A stretch of 64,000 nt of DNA from Helicobacter pylori. Lineage in GTDB: Bacteria > Campylobacterota > Campylobacteria > Campylobacterales > Helicobacteraceae. The number at the start of each line of letters is the position of its first letter. Position 1 is the stretch's first letter. The stretch is taken from positions 62,001 through 126,000 of the forward strand of contig NZ_QBAW01000002.1 of assembly GCF_009689985.1 (NCBI RefSeq). The letters are read 5' to 3'. A model generated the notes under the pieces. It had not been told where the DNA came from, did no database searches, and worked only from the letters and a program-made list of their open reading frames with translations. Both the position numbers and the translations under genes were made by a program. Below, piece after piece: positions 40,772 to 49,129 of the stretch.

Positions 40772-40821
40772 TTTCTCCCCTATTTTAATTTTTTCAATCA
40801 ATTTTTACGAATAGTCTTCTA

Positions 40822-41069
40822 TCACAGAGCATGTAAGACGACCCATAATAAGCGCGAGCGACCAAAAAGCACATAGCCTATGCAAAACCATGTTATTTTT
40901 GATAAAGACCACCACCCCATTGCGGCTGATAGAGCGTTAAAATCTGTAATAATGCCATAGCCAAAATAGATCATTCCCGTTAAACATGCCAATTTATTAG
41001 CATGGCAACAAGCACTAATCCCAAAACCACCACCAAAATTGATAAAAGAATACGAGACCAAGACCCCAT
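40822..41069 (-). pseudogene. Small membrane protein gene with frameshift
   Basis: The start at 41069 has a strong aaggag site and encodes MGSWSRILLSILVVVLGLVL then VAMLINWHV, a single membrane helix, stopping after 29 codons at 40980. A second frame carries a further membrane segment (LSAAMGWWSLSKITWFCIGY), ending at 40822. The pieces look like the two halves of one roughly 80-residue membrane protein separated by a one-base loss. The second piece could be an independent ORF but has only a TTG start. Confidence 0.45.
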
Positions 41070-41180
41070 GACAACTCCTTAAACATCAAATGCTAGAGTA
41101 TATCGTTTTTTTTGTTTGTCAAGGGGGTGGCTAGCTAAAATAGTATTAGTGTTTTATAGAATAAAATTAAATGATAGCGT

Positions 41181-41753
41181 TTATAATGATGAAAGTTTAG
41201 CCCCTAATTTTAGTGCCCCTAACAAGCCTTCCACATTCAGCCCCAACCCCACGCTTAAATTCTCGCTTGAACTTTTAATATAGGGCTTATGAAAGTCCTC
41301 TAAACACACACAGCCCGCGCTTTCTTGCCACAAACCGCTCTCTAAATATTTTTCTATTTCGCTGAAATCAAACGCCTTTAAACGCGCTCTAAAAACCGAT
41401 AGATCCAGCCATTCTAATGCGGGAGAAATCAATGCAGAGCAGGTTAAAACCTCTATTTCATGACCATTTTGGCATTTTAAAAATTCAAGGGCTTCTTGTT
41501 TGTTTTTAGCTTTTCGTTGCATGCGATTACCCACGCTCACCACGCTATCAGCCACCACGATAGCGCAGTTGTTTGTGAGCAATTCTTTAGCTTTTTCTAA
41601 TTTCCCCTTGCACGCTAAATAGACAAACTCCCTAGGGTCTGTGGTTTTTAGGCTTTCTTCATCAAAATGAAGCGCTTTTTGTTCAAACCTAATCCCATGC
41701 TCTTTTAAAAGATTTGCCCTAGCACCAGATTGAGAGCCTAAAATAAGCTCCAT
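41181..41753 (-). CDS. maf: Maf-like nucleotide pyrophosphatase
   Basis: 190 aa. Opens MELILGSQSGARANLLKEHG (the S-x-S-x-x-R pattern of Maf with SQSGAR) and contains CAIVVADSVVSVGNR with the catalytic Asp. Maf proteins hydrolyse non-canonical NTPs and are linked to septum inhibition. Overlaps nothing; one base after alaS on the minus strand. Confidence 0.92.
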   Translation of the reverse strand: MELILGSQSGARANLLKEHGIRFEQKALHFDEESLKTTDPREFVYLACKGKLEKAKELLTNNCAIVVADSVVSVGNRMQRKAKNKQEALEFLKCQNGHEIEVLTCSALISPALEWLDLSVFRARLKAFDFSEIEKYLESGLWQESAGCVCLEDFHKPYIKSSSENLSVGLGLNVEGLLGALKLGAKLSSL

Positions 41754-41754
41754 G

Positions 41755-44298
41755 CTATCCCTCTAAAGCTTTAAGAGCGGTGTTTTTCGCCAAATTGAGC
41801 GCGGCTTGCAATTTTTCAATATCCTTGCCTCCAGCGCTCGCAAAATCGCCTCTTCCGCCCCCTTTGCCCCCTAAAATTTGTGCCACTTCATTAGCCCACG
41901 CATTCGCTTTTATGGGCGCGTTTTTCACCCCGCATGCGAGAGTTATTCGCTCATTTTCTTTTTTAAACACCATAGCGAGCAATCTTTCATGCTTGCTTTT
42001 CAATCGGTCAATCATTTCTTTAATGTCGCCCTGTTCCACTACGCCCACCACTAAATTCACGCCATGGATTTTTTCAACCGGTAAATCCACAGAAACGGGG
42101 GTTTTTTGGCTGTTTTTCACGCTCTCTTTAAGCTTGTTAATGCCGGCTATCACATCGTTATTTTTTAATGCAATCTTAGCGTTTTTAAGCTCTTTACTCT
42201 CTTCTTTAGCCAGTTGGTAAAAGGCTTTCCCGCACACCGCTTCAATGCGTCTGACCCCGCTACTCACCCCGCTTTCTTTTACAATCCTAAACCCCCCAAT
42301 CAGCCCGGTATTTTCCACATGAATTCCCCCACACAATTCAATGGACGCTTCTTTAAAGCTCACCACCCGCACATTTTCAGCGTATTTTTCACTAAATAAC
42401 GCTAACGCTCCCTTATCTTTAGCCTGATTTAAGGGCATATGCTCCACCTGGCTATTTAGGTGCTTGAAAATTTGAGCGTTGACTAAATCTTCTACTTTTT
42501 CTAGCTCTTCATCATTGAGTGCTTTAGGGTGTGAGAAATCAAAGCGCAATCGTTTGGATTCCACTAAACTCCCTGCTTGACTCACATGCGGGCCTAAAAC
42601 TTCTCTTAAAGCGCTCTGCAATAAATGCGTCGCGCTATGGTGTTTGGCAATTTCTAAGCGTTCATCGCTCACTTGAGCGATCACTTGATCGCCTTTTTTT
42701 AGCGCTCTTTTGATTTCAAGGAGCGAAAAATTAAGCCCAAAAAAGTTTTTTGTATCCAACACTATAGCCGCTTCTTCATTGTCCTTTAAAAGCGTGCCCC
42801 TATCGCCTATAGCCCCCCCACCCTCAGCGTAAAATGGGGTTTTTTCTAGCAACACCCAAACTTCTTGGTTAGGATTTGCCTCTGTTATTTCTTTAAAATC
42901 GCTATCAAAAAACCCTAAGGCTTTAGCAGAGCATTCTGTCGTTTCATACCCCGCAAATTCGTTGGGTGCATAAGCGTTTAAAATAGCGCTAAAATCAGCG
43001 TTATTTTGTTTGCCTTTCCATGAAGCTTTAGAACGTTTCACTTGCTCTTGCATGCAAGATTCAAAGCCTTGCATATCCACGCACGCCCCATGACTTCTTA
43101 GCATGTCGTTCGTTAAATCCAAAGGAAAACCAAAAGTGTCATAAAGCTTGAAAGCGATCTTGCCATCAAAAATTTTATTTTCATTCAAATGTTCTAAAGA
43201 CAAGTTAAACAATTCCATGCCCGATTCCAAAGTTTCTAAAAAGCGCTCTTCTTCTTCAAAGCATTCTTTCATTACCATTTCTTTAGATTCTTTCAAATAC
43301 GCATGCGTGTTAGAAAATTGCTCGCACACCACGCCCACGACTTTGTATAAAAACGATTCTTTCAAGCCCATTAAATACCCATGCCTTAAGGCTCGCCTTA
43401 AAATGCGCCTTAAAACATAGCCACGGCCTTCCTTATTGAAATGCACCCCTTGAGCGAGCAAAAACGCTACCGCCCTTGCGTGATCGGCCACTACCCTAAA
43501 GCTTGGTTGGAATTCGCTCGCATAATCCAGGCTTGTAAGCTCGCTGATTTCTTCCATTAAGGGTGCAAATAATGAAGAATCAAAGTTATTGAGCTTATGT
43601 TCTAACAGCGCTTGCACCCTTTCTAATCCCATGCCTGTATCAATGCTAGGCTTTGGCAAGGGGGACAAAACGCCATCATTAGAACGTTCGTATTGCATGA
43701 ACACCAAATTCCAAATTTCTAAAAACCTATCGCCCTCGCCCCCAAAATAATCCTCGCTCCCCTTAAAGTGTTTTTCGCCTTGATCAATATAGATTTCACT
43801 GCAAGGCCCGCAAGGCCCGCTATCGCCCATTTGCCAGAAATTATCTTTATCGCCCATTTTTTTAATCCTGTCAAAAGGCACAAACTTTTCCCATAGCTTA
43901 ACGGCTTCATCGTCTTTTTCATGCACGCTGATATATAAATCTTTAGGCTTAAACCCTAAATTCTTGGTTACAAATTCCCACGCAAACAAAATCGCTTCTT
44001 CTTTGAAATAATCCCCAAAAGAGAAATTCCCTAACATTTCAAAAAGCGTGTGGTGTCTTGCGGTATAACCGACATTTTCCAAATCGTTATGCTTGCCACC
44101 CGCTCGCATGCACAATTGCGAACTTGTCGCTCTGGGAATGCTAGGGCGCGGCACCATCCCGGTAAAAATATCTTTAAATTGCACCATGCCGGCATTGGTA
44201 AAAAGCAAGGTAGCGTCATTAGGCACTAAAGGCATGCTAGGATAAACGGCATGCCCCTTATTGCGAAAAAATTGTAAAAATTCGTTGCGAATATCCAT
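41755..44298 (-). CDS. alaS: Alanyl-tRNA synthetase
   Basis: 847 aa class II synthetase. N-terminal motif 1-3 region (MDIRNEFLQFFRNKGHAVYP, GKHNDLENVGYTARHHTLFEM), editing domain with HSATHLL and CGGIHVENTG, and the C-terminal DHHA1 GGKGGGRGDFASAGG. Complete. A region at 44285-44410 separates it from the divergent DUF465 gene. Confidence 0.98.
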   Translation of the reverse strand: MDIRNEFLQFFRNKGHAVYPSMPLVPNDATLLFTNAGMVQFKDIFTGMVPRPSIPRATSSQLCMRAGGKHNDLENVGYTARHHTLFEMLGNFSFGDYFKEEAILFAWEFVTKNLGFKPKDLYISVHEKDDEAVKLWEKFVPFDRIKKMGDKDNFWQMGDSGPCGPCSEIYIDQGEKHFKGSEDYFGGEGDRFLEIWNLVFMQYERSNDGVLSPLPKPSIDTGMGLERVQALLEHKLNNFDSSLFAPLMEEISELTSLDYASEFQPSFRVVADHARAVAFLLAQGVHFNKEGRGYVLRRILRRALRHGYLMGLKESFLYKVVGVVCEQFSNTHAYLKESKEMVMKECFEEEERFLETLESGMELFNLSLEHLNENKIFDGKIAFKLYDTFGFPLDLTNDMLRSHGACVDMQGFESCMQEQVKRSKASWKGKQNNADFSAILNAYAPNEFAGYETTECSAKALGFFDSDFKEITEANPNQEVWVLLEKTPFYAEGGGAIGDRGTLLKDNEEAAIVLDTKNFFGLNFSLLEIKRALKKGDQVIAQVSDERLEIAKHHSATHLLQSALREVLGPHVSQAGSLVESKRLRFDFSHPKALNDEELEKVEDLVNAQIFKHLNSQVEHMPLNQAKDKGALALFSEKYAENVRVVSFKEASIELCGGIHVENTGLIGGFRIVKESGVSSGVRRIEAVCGKAFYQLAKEESKELKNAKIALKNNDVIAGINKLKESVKNSQKTPVSVDLPVEKIHGVNLVVGVVEQGDIKEMIDRLKSKHERLLAMVFKKENERITLACGVKNAPIKANAWANEVAQILGGKGGGRGDFASAGGKDIEKLQAALNLAKNTALKALEG

Positions 44299-44417
44299 GG
44301 GTATTCCTTTTTGTTGTTTTATCGTGCATTTTAAGGCTATTTTATAGCTCTTTTAAGTTGTTTTTTTAAAAAGATAGTTTATTATACTTTAAACATCCAA
44401 ACTTAAAGGAGAAAACC

Positions 44418-44648
44418 ATGTTCCATGAATTTAGAGACGAAATCAGCGTGTTAAAAGCGAATAACCCGCATTTTGATAAGATTTTTGAGAAACACAACCA
44501 GCTTGATGATGACATCAAAACCGCTGAGCAACAAAACGCTAGCGACGCTGAAGTCAGCCACATGAAAAAACAAAAATTAAAATTAAAAGACGAAATCCAC
44601 AGCATGATCATAGAGTATAGAGAGAAGCAAAAATCTGAACGCGCTTAA
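44418..44648 (+). CDS. DUF465/YdcH-family small protein
   Basis: 76 aa, fully helical, MFHEFRDEISVLKANNPHFD with HDDDIKT-type coiled coil and QKLKLKDEI. Family role unknown. Good ribosome binding site (aaagga). Confidence 0.85.
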   Translation: MFHEFRDEISVLKANNPHFDKIFEKHNQLDDDIKTAEQQNASDAEVSHMKKQKLKLKDEIHSMIIEYREKQKSERA

Positions 44649-44667
44649 ATCATCTTTGTGAAAACAC

Positions 44668-44697
44668 GCCAAAACGCTTTTTAAAAGGTGTTTTGGC
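44668..44697 (+). terminator. Terminator after the DUF465 gene
   Basis: GCCAAAAC/GTTTTGGC 8-bp outer stem, further inner pairing, then TTT. A second, shorter stem AACGCTTT/AAAGCGTT lies at 44719-44744. Confidence 0.65.
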
Positions 44698-45045
44698 TTT
44701 AACGCTTAGTTTAGATTTAACGCTTTGATTTGAATTAAAGCGTTAGGTTGTTTTTAGCTTTATTCCCACCATAAGCTTTATTAATTTTAGCGTTCCTTAC
44801 ATTTTTTAAAAATGGGTTTTTAAAATTTTGTTTTATCGTTTTGGCTCTCATTTTGTTGTAAAAATCATTTTCTCAAGTTTTGTTTTATTTTCTTAAAAAG
44901 ATAGGAAGTCTTTGAAACCATTCTCCCCCTTTTTAATATCCAACTTAACCCCCCTATATTAAAGAAGCGCTTTTTTAAAAACTATCGCTGACTTATGCGT
45001 CAAGTTTTCTACTAACTAATACCAAAAACGCTAAAAAGGATTTTT

Positions 45046-45217
45046 CATCAAACCCCCCCCAAAAAAGGGAGTTCAAAAGAAAGGGTTTAAAAAAGAAAGG
45101 GTTTAAAAAAGAGAGTTCAAAACAAAGGCTTCAAAATTAAACCCCCCCCAAAAAAAGAAATGGTTCAAAAAAGAGGGTTTAAAAAAAACCCCCAAAAGAG
45201 AGAGTTCACAAAGGGTT
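45046..45217. repeat. Purine/C-tract repeat field downstream of babB
   Basis: Three imperfect copies of AAAC(5-8)A(4-7) joined by GGGTTTAAAAAAGA and GAGTTCAAAA units; C8 tracts are at 45053-45060 and 45142-45149 and C5 at 45189-45193. It lies in the 3' region between babB and the DUF465 terminator. From 44750 to 45045 I see no gene or convincing structure. Confidence 0.7.
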
Positions 45218-45229
45218 TAACGCAAGCTT

Positions 45230-47251
45230 TTAATACGCAAACACATAATTCAAATACACGCTATACAATCTGCGGTATTGGAGTTGAGTGCCTAGCAAAG
45301 AATAGTAATTGGTGTTGATCGTGGGGATCTTCACGCCTAATTCCACGCCATGCTGAGCGGCATGATCGCTCGCTTTCTTTTTGTTTTTAGCGAGGTTCAT
45401 CCTCAAGCCTAAATTGAATAAGAATTGGAAATTCGCCACATTCATTTTAGCGCTATAGAAATTATTGAAGGTCGCTAAATTCACATACTGGGAATTCAGC
45501 CATGAAGTGCCGGCTAACGCAATCCCGCCAAACACCCCAAAAGAAATCTTGCTGTTTTTGGTGGTTTTATCATTGATGAAGTTATAAAGGGCATCTGTCC
45601 CTACCCCATAAGTGAACACATCAGAGGCTGAATTGAAAAAACTGGATTTGATATAAGCATGGTTATAGTCAAAAAAGCCGTAATACCTTAATCCCCATCT
45701 TCTTTTTTCACCAAAAAATTGCTTATAGCCCACTTGCACGCCGATCCCATTCATCGCGCCGTTGTTGGTTTGAGAGCTGATTAATCCAACGCGCCTGAAA
45801 GGGTTATGCCCTAATTCTTGCGTGGCGCTTAGTAATTGCGAATAAGCGTTTTGGTTGACTTGATAAACGGTTTTTAAGCCCGCAGGGTTATTAGGGTTAG
45901 TGGATTGGCTTATCAAATTTTTAAGGAAGGGGGAATTGGGCGTGTTTGAAGCGGTCGTGGTGATGCTGTTATAAGTGCTGTTTAAAGTGCTAAGGCTGCC
46001 TCTAAAATCAAGTATGGTGCGCGCCAACAACTCAGATTGCTTGATTTGCTCGGCTTGAGTGCCAAAATGCGCAAGGCTGTTATCTAAAGCCGTTATCGTC
46101 TCTTCCACATACGCGCAACCAGCCCCCCAAGTGTTGGAAGTAACCCCTTCATTAGGTGTTGTCCCACCCCCATTGCGGCAAGCTGCCAAGTAGCTTGTAA
46201 CGAAATGTGTAGGGATAGTGCTGAGATTGGTTTTGATTTGATCGGCTAGTTCAAGCATCTTGGCTTGGGCTTGCGCATGATTGAGCATGTTTTGAGCGAA
46301 AGCCCTATCAGAAGAAGTGTAAGGGTTGAAATCTTGCGGCGCGCTTTGATTGCTTTGCTGGTTAAGGCTTTGAGCTTGTGCGACGATTTCTTGGGCGTTT
46401 TTGATCATGCTAGTAACCGCGCTAAATTCAGTGGCAAAAACCTGACACACATTCCCTGTCGTATTTAAATCCCACGGCGCCCCTCCGTTTGAGTTAGCAG
46501 CGGTATTTACCCATGGGCAGTTTGTAGTGAGAACGCCTATCATTTTACTGGCTTCTTGTAAAAGGGTTTGAGCGTTATTGGTAATAGTAGTAGTAGTAGT
46601 AGTAGTAGTTTTCTCTTGTTGTCGCCCATTAGTTTGTGTTGTTATATTTATAGTTACTTGTTTTCCTGCACCATCCAAAACAGGAAATCCGCTATCTTGT
46701 TTTAAAGCCTGTTGGATAGCTTGATAAGCGTCGTTAAGCTTTTTCATGTTCTCAATACTTAAAGGGCCGCTAACCCCGTTATTATAACCGGTTAAATTGC
46801 AATTAATGGAACTTGAATTGTGTCCTGGTTGGCCCTCAAAAGTTACGCTTTGTTGGCCACTGTTACCAGGACCGCATTGGACATTATAAGCTATCACATT
46901 CCACAAGCCTACCGCCGCATTGAGCGCTAAAGAGACGGCTTGATACGCTGGGGAATTGTCTTTTTCACCGGTCAACCCTTGCGTGTTTGCTTTTAAATTA
47001 TCGATCGCAGCGTTGATTTCTGAAGGGCTGCTCGCGTTTGTTACCGCCTGATTGAGGTTGTTAAAATTGTTTAAAAGGTTGCTCAAATTCTCATAAGTGT
47101 CTGAGAGTTTTTTCAATTCGCCGGTGTTTTTCACCATTTGAGCGGCTTCACCGATCTGATAGCCCGCGCTTATAAAAAAGCCGTTGTCTTCAGCGTTTAA
47201 AAGCGAAGCAGCGAGAGAGAGAGAGAGAGAGAGTAAAAGGGTTTTTCTCAT
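45230..47251 (-). CDS. babB: BabB-type outer-membrane adhesin (Hop family)
   Basis: 673 aa from 47251, which has an aaggaga site; the ORF extends farther upstream but would spoil the signal peptide. Signal peptide MRKTLLLSLSLSLAASLLNA then EDNGFFISAGYQIGEAAQM. The central part carries BabB-like VTSNTWGAGCAYVEETI and FGTQAEQIKQSELLARTILD; the C-terminal barrel ends SVYLNYVFAY, as all Hop proteins. The CT repeat in the signal sequence is in frame, so the gene is ON. A (ACT)8 run encodes eight Thr. This bab locus lies next to the S18 gene; which bab paralogue occupies it varies by strain. BabA/BabC hybrids are common, so the name is by best pattern. Confidence 0.88.
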   Translation of the reverse strand: MRKTLLLSLSLSLAASLLNAEDNGFFISAGYQIGEAAQMVKNTGELKKLSDTYENLSNLLNNFNNLNQAVTNASSPSEINAAIDNLKANTQGLTGEKDNSPAYQAVSLALNAAVGLWNVIAYNVQCGPGNSGQQSVTFEGQPGHNSSSINCNLTGYNNGVSGPLSIENMKKLNDAYQAIQQALKQDSGFPVLDGAGKQVTINITTQTNGRQQEKTTTTTTTTITNNAQTLLQEASKMIGVLTTNCPWVNTAANSNGGAPWDLNTTGNVCQVFATEFSAVTSMIKNAQEIVAQAQSLNQQSNQSAPQDFNPYTSSDRAFAQNMLNHAQAQAKMLELADQIKTNLSTIPTHFVTSYLAACRNGGGTTPNEGVTSNTWGAGCAYVEETITALDNSLAHFGTQAEQIKQSELLARTILDFRGSLSTLNSTYNSITTTASNTPNSPFLKNLISQSTNPNNPAGLKTVYQVNQNAYSQLLSATQELGHNPFRRVGLISSQTNNGAMNGIGVQVGYKQFFGEKRRWGLRYYGFFDYNHAYIKSSFFNSASDVFTYGVGTDALYNFINDKTTKNSKISFGVFGGIALAGTSWLNSQYVNLATFNNFYSAKMNVANFQFLFNLGLRMNLAKNKKKASDHAAQHGVELGVKIPTINTNYYSLLGTQLQYRRLYSVYLNYVFAY
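46585..46608 (-). repeat. (ACT)8 trinucleotide tract in babB
   Basis: Eight ACT units on the minus strand give Thr8. Length change keeps frame. Confidence 0.85.
47213..47232 (-). repeat. (CT)10 dinucleotide tract in babB signal sequence
   Basis: Ten GA units on the plus strand, CT10 on the minus strand, encoding the Leu-Ser repeats of the signal peptide. Ten repeats keep the frame; gain or loss of one unit would turn the gene off. Confidence 0.92.
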
Positions 47252-47324
47252 AAATTTTCTCCTTGAAATCCTTGAAATTAAATTGAGTGATTGAAATTTC
47301 ATACATTAAAAATGTATTTAAAGG

Positions 47325-47330
47325 ATTGTA
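47325..47330 (-). promoter_or_regulatory. -10 box of babB
   Basis: Minus strand TATGCTACAAT: TACAAT with upstream TATG. The A14 tract begins 11 bases farther upstream, in the -10/-35 spacer region. Transcription should start near 47318. Confidence 0.6.
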
Positions 47331-47341
47331 GCATAAAATCG

Positions 47342-47355
47342 TTTTTTTTTTTTTT
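47342..47355 (-). repeat. Homopolymer A14 in the babB promoter
   Basis: 14 A on the minus strand, between -10 and the -35 position. Confidence 0.85.
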
Positions 47356-47408
47356 GTCATTTGGAGAAAATTTAGAATTTTTGCGCTAATGGGGCGTTTT
47401 GTTGTTTC

Positions 47409-47430
47409 AAAAAAAAAAAAAAAAAAAAAA
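47409..47430 (-). repeat. Homopolymer, 22 bases, upstream of babB
   Basis: 22 A on the plus strand (T22 on the gene strand), about 80 bases upstream of the -10 box. Length may be uncertain in the assembly. Confidence 0.8.
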
Positions 47431-47529
47431 GGTTTTTTGGTATTTTTGAACCATTTTAAATGATTAAAAAGGGGTTAAAATTTGTTTTAATCAAAGATAG
47501 CGATAAAATGGGGGTTTGGTTACTTGGCA

Positions 47530-47625
47530 GGATCGCTTTAGATTTGGTTATAAAACTCTTAAGGGGGTATTTTAAATGGGATCGCTTTAGTTTTGGCTGT
47601 AAAACTCTTAAGGGGGTATTTTAAA
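47530..47625. repeat. Tandem duplication, period 49
   Basis: Two copies of a GGATCGCTTTAG... TAAAACTCTTAAGGGGGTAT TTTAAA unit (47530-47576 and 47579-47625) differing at three bases. Non-coding, between babB upstream region and the rpsR end. Confidence 0.85.
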
Positions 47626-47723
47626 ATAACATTCCCACTAATAACGCTTAAGAAACCACCGCTAAAATCAAGCTTTTTCATTTTGTCTTAAAAGGGCATG
47701 CCCCCCCATTAGCCCTAAAAAGT

Positions 47724-47981
47724 TTAATGCTGTTTAAAAGGGCTATCCACGACTTTTTTCCTATCCACAATGTAGGGGATTAAAGCCATGTGGCGGGCTC
47801 TTTTGATCGCCACTTCCACCCTCTCTTGCCACTTTTTGCTATTGCCTGTCAACCTTCTTGGCATGATTTTATAGCGCTCTGATAGCGTGTGCTTGAGCAT
47901 GTCTAAATCTTTATAGTCAATAAAGCTGATTTTAGCTTCAGTGTATTTGCAATAGCGTTTCGAATAGCGTTTTCTTTCCAT
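47724..47981 (-). CDS. rpsR: 30S ribosomal protein S18
   Basis: 85 aa, small-subunit protein that pairs with S6. Opens [20 protein letters not shown]; contains [18 protein letters not shown] and [11 protein letters not shown], as in all S18. Third gene of rpsF-ssb-rpsR. Confidence 0.98.
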   Translation of the reverse strand: MERKRYSKRYCKYTEAKISFIDYKDLDMLKHTLSERYKIMPRRLTGNSKKWQERVEVAIKRARHMALIPYIVDRKKVVDSPFKQH

Positions 47982-48003
47982 AATGTCTCCTTAATTTTAA
48001 CCC

Positions 48004-48549
48004 TTAAAAGGGGATTTCTTCTTCATCAATATTGATTTCAGGCACGCTGTTTTGATACTTGGACGGCTGTGCTTGTAAATTCTCTTTAGCGTGAGCGTTT
48101 TTTGCATAACTTTGGGCTTGGTTAAAAGGATCTTGGCTAGGAGCGTTATAATTAGCAGGATAAGCGTTGTTGAAATTCTCATGCATTACGCTATCTTGCA
48201 TGGCGTTTGCTTGAGGATTGTCTGACTTTTTATCCATAAATTGCAACGAGTCCGCTGTGATAGTGTGGCGGGAATTTTTTTTGCCCGTTTGATCCATCCA
48301 ACTCTCATAAGTCAAACGCCCTTCTATCAAAACGCTTGAACCCTTGCTCAAATACTGGTTAGCGATTTCAGCCGTTCGCCCAAACAAACGCGCATCTATA
48401 AAGCACACTTCTTCGCCTAGCGTGCCGTCTTGCTTTTTGAAACGCCTGCTTGTGGCTAAACCTATTGTAGCCGTAGCCGAACCGCTAGGCAAATATTTCA
48501 ACTCCACATTCCTAGTCAAACGCCCTACCATAATCACTTTATTAAACAT
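48004..48549 (-). CDS. ssb: Single-stranded DNA-binding protein
   Basis: 181 aa. OB fold with [20 protein letters not shown] and [21 protein letters not shown]; flexible Gln/Asn-rich tail; acidic tip DEEEIPF that binds partner proteins. Lies between S6 and S18. Confidence 0.97.
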   Translation of the reverse strand: MFNKVIMVGRLTRNVELKYLPSGSATATIGLATSRRFKKQDGTLGEEVCFIDARLFGRTAEIANQYLSKGSSVLIEGRLTYESWMDQTGKKNSRHTITADSLQFMDKKSDNPQANAMQDSVMHENFNNAYPANYNAPSQDPFNQAQSYAKNAHAKENLQAQPSKYQNSVPEINIDEEEIPF

Positions 48550-48558
48550 GATAAGCCC

Positions 48559-48987
48559 TTATTCGCTATGAGATCCTACGCTTTCTGCTTCCTCTACATG
48601 GTTAGAATGCGTGTGTTCGGTTTTTTCGTGTTTTTCTTTAGCGTGTGATGGCTTTTTATTAGCCCTATCCACTAACGCATGCCACGCTTCCACCTCTTTT
48701 TTGCTTTCGTATTTGATCACAATGAAACGCAACACATCTTCATTGATGCGATACAATCGTTCAAGCTCTAAAATCATGGACGGCTCTGCTTTGAAATACG
48801 CCACATAATAATAGCCTCTTTTGTGCTTTTTGATTTCATAAGCCAAATTACGCATGCCCATATCCAGGCTCGTTTCAATCACGCCGTGATGCTTAGTGAT
48901 CACTTCTCTGTAAAATTCAATTTTGGATTTAATCTCTTCTTCTACTAAAGTAGGTTTGAGAATAAACATCGTTTCATAATGCCTCAT
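48559..48987 (-). CDS. rpsF: 30S ribosomal protein S6
   Basis: 142 aa from [19 protein letters not shown] at 48987; the frame is open 16 codons farther upstream, but caaggag is just before this ATG and the family begins so. The C-terminus has a His/Lys/Glu-rich extension. Confidence 0.96.
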   Translation of the reverse strand: MRHYETMFILKPTLVEEEIKSKIEFYREVITKHHGVIETSLDMGMRNLAYEIKKHKRGYYYVAYFKAEPSMILELERLYRINEDVLRFIVIKYESKKEVEAWHALVDRANKKPSHAKEKHEKTEHTHSNHVEEAESVGSHSE

Positions 48988-49052
48988 CCATTCTCCTTGT
49001 GGTTGTATAGCCCTTTTTTTACTAAAAAAGAGCAAGGTCTAAAAAACTTTTG

Positions 49053-49058
49053 ATTATA
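49053..49058 (-). promoter_or_regulatory. -10 box of the rpsF-ssb-rpsR operon
   Basis: TATAAT on the minus strand, about 66 bases upstream of the rpsF start. It is inside the loop side of an AGCAAGGT/ACCTTGCT inverted repeat (49031-49065), followed by T6, that may end holA transcription. Confidence 0.5.
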
Positions 49059-49129
49059 CCTTGCTTTCGCTTGTTTTTGGATTAAATTGAGTTTTATTGG
49101 AATATTAAAGCTCAAAACTGGATCATTTT

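Noticed and set aside
44366..44611. 81-codon minus-strand ORF over the DUF465 gene
   Set aside because: Antisense of a helical, charged protein; the hydrophobic product is an artefact of AT-rich codons.
47724..47760. Perfect terminator after rpsR
   Set aside because: GGGCATGCCC followed by TTTT (near 47690-47700) is a loop-less palindrome, so I did not list it as a reliable terminator.
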